Shown here: one piece after another, positions 62,829 through 64,000 of the stretch
Layout of the letters: each line of letters opens with the position of its first letter
How positions within the stretch are numbered: position 1 is the first letter of the stretch
Assembly (NCBI GenBank): GCA_002786025.1
Contig: NHNW01000003.1
Coordinates: 62,001-126,000, forward strand
Direction: 5' to 3'
DNA: 64,000 nt
DNA from: Zasmidium citrigriseum
Taxonomy: Eukaryota > Ascomycota > Dothideomycetes > Mycosphaerellales > Mycosphaerellaceae
Notes under the pieces: generated by a model
The model's database searches: none
Seen by the model: only the letters and a program-made list of their open reading frames with translations
Told to the model about the DNA's origin: nothing
Position numbers and translations under genes: made by a program

Positions 62829-64000
62829 GGCCAGCGAGTGGCCGGGTGTCGGGTGCCGGCTTGGGAGTCCCAGAGGAGTGGTGTCGAAGAGACAGTCGAG
62901 GGGACAACGACACGGCAGCAGGAACGGACACTAAAGACCGTCCGCAGGGAGTTGCGATGGTGATGCGAGCCTGGCGTTGCTGGCTTGCGTTTCCATCGCG
63001 ACGCTGGCATTAAGAACGCGCTCATGATTGAGTTGTTTGTGATGATAGTCTGCTATGGTATGAAGAGAAGGAGATAAACAAATAGGGGGGATGCCGTGCG
63101 GGCCGGGTTCGCGGCAGTATCATTGGATGGCGATGCTATTCCAAGAGCCTGAGTACGACCTATGCAATCTTCCTACCACATAATAGGAAGAAAGGGGGCT
63201 ACCAGCTGCTGGTCCAGGACGTATTTGGAGATCCAGTGGACTGGACATTACGTCCTCATCTTTCTCGTACATGTCGACAATCAAACAAGAGCGGCATTAT
63301 CCTCCGCAAGGTCAGACACGGCAGGGGAGAGATTGGGCCAAGGGCTGACTGCACCGCTGATGGAACTCGATATGCACCAGCATGTTGGACATTGCGTTCT
63401 CCATGGGCTTGCTTCTCTTTCACTAACAACACACCGCCGTGGTATGGCCGCGGCCAATGCTCATACGAGACGAGATCGGACGTGAGCCGGGACTGTCTTC
63501 CGGCCGTGCCAGACTCCGGCTACCCTCACACAGCTTGAACTCGCTCCGATCAGGACTTGGAATGTGCTGCATGTCTCTGCCAATGCCGAAGCTCGGGTCG
63601 TTGTCGAATTGCAGATACTCTGCAGCTCGGTCTCCACGCTCCGATAAGAGTTCATTGGGACTGCATTTCGTCTCAGCACAGCCAGGTATTTCGATGTTCC
63701 CTTCTCCAGTATGTTCACGCGCATGTCTCGCATTATTCGTGCGTCCCACGCCTCCGACACGCTGACGCGACTTGAGATGAAGTCTGAATTGGTCGGCATG
63801 CCGCAAATCGGACCGGCGAACCCCGGTTCCACATGCAGTGCCACATTCCAGTCGACCTCCTAACCGTATTCGGTGCTCTCATGTGCCGGCTTGAGGCAGG
63901 GCCCAGCCACGCCAGCATTCCGGCCCTCTGCGCTCGCGGTCCGCTTCGATGATATGTCGGACCGTCTGGGCTGGACTCTGTGCGAAGCCGGTCCGAGCTT
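62829..64000. other. Terminal intergenic region, no gene supported
   Basis: From the start of the PAN protein to the window end. Frames of 60-127 codons exist on both strands (for example 63461-63844 minus), with no motif, signal peptide or repeat that would support a gene. Regulatory sequence of the PAN gene and perhaps of a gene beyond the edge is expected. Confidence 0.45.

Overview
The window looks like nuclear DNA of a filamentous ascomycete. Genes are dense and lie on both strands, introns are 48-253 nt (mostly 49-75) with GT/AG borders and CTGAC-type branch sites, and the recognisable proteins are fungal: Cla4-type PAK kinase, lanosterol synthase, Rtt109, a Crb2/Rad9 checkpoint protein, Cfd1, an Nrp1-like protein, mitoribosomal mL57, and PAN-, LysM- and 2EXR-type families. 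A Dothideomycete is my best guess, from general style only. Exon joins were made by eye from reading frames, splice sites and family conservation; no search was run.

Layout. 1-3.7 kb holds three metabolic genes: an edge-truncated class II aldolase, a crotonase and a homoserine-acetyltransferase-like hydrolase. 3.9-8.5 kb is a head-to-tail array of six short paralogs, each with a SANT/Myb-like N-terminus, one phase-2 intron at the same codon and (except copy D) a lysine-rich tail ending in acidic residues; upstream regions share short motifs. This is the best candidate for something undescribed. 10-16 kb holds cla4, a PhyH-type dioxygenase and an O6-alkylguanine-DNA alkyltransferase with an N-terminal extension. 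16.6-26.2 kb holds a small secreted PAN-like protein, an M16 insulin-degrading-enzyme homologue with two plausible starts, an AT-hook protein and a secreted GH42 beta-galactosidase. 27.4-29.0 kb is a tandem pair of 2EXR/F-box-like genes that differ by one intron.

29-44.9 kb is a housekeeping block: rtt109 and mL57 (divergent), a crb2/rad9 homologue, an nrp1-like RNA-binding gene whose exonuclease-like domain has lost key acidic residues, and erg7 and yar1 (divergent). 45-54 kb holds a third 2EXR-like gene, a type II membrane lectin-like protein, a secreted protein of unknown function, an ACC-synthase-like PLP enzyme and a LysM membrane protein. 53.6-57.9 kb holds two F-box-like paralogs flanking an unknown gene; the second paralog carries an in-frame stop. 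58-62.8 kb holds cfd1 and a 1,179-residue secreted protein with PAN-like modules and Cys-bracketed GLLG repeats. I see no gene I can support in the last 1.2 kb.

No tRNA, rRNA, CRISPR array or intact transposon was recognised. Genome maintenance is well represented (alkyltransferase, rtt109, crb2), but apart from the tandem families nothing shows that neighbouring genes form a pathway.
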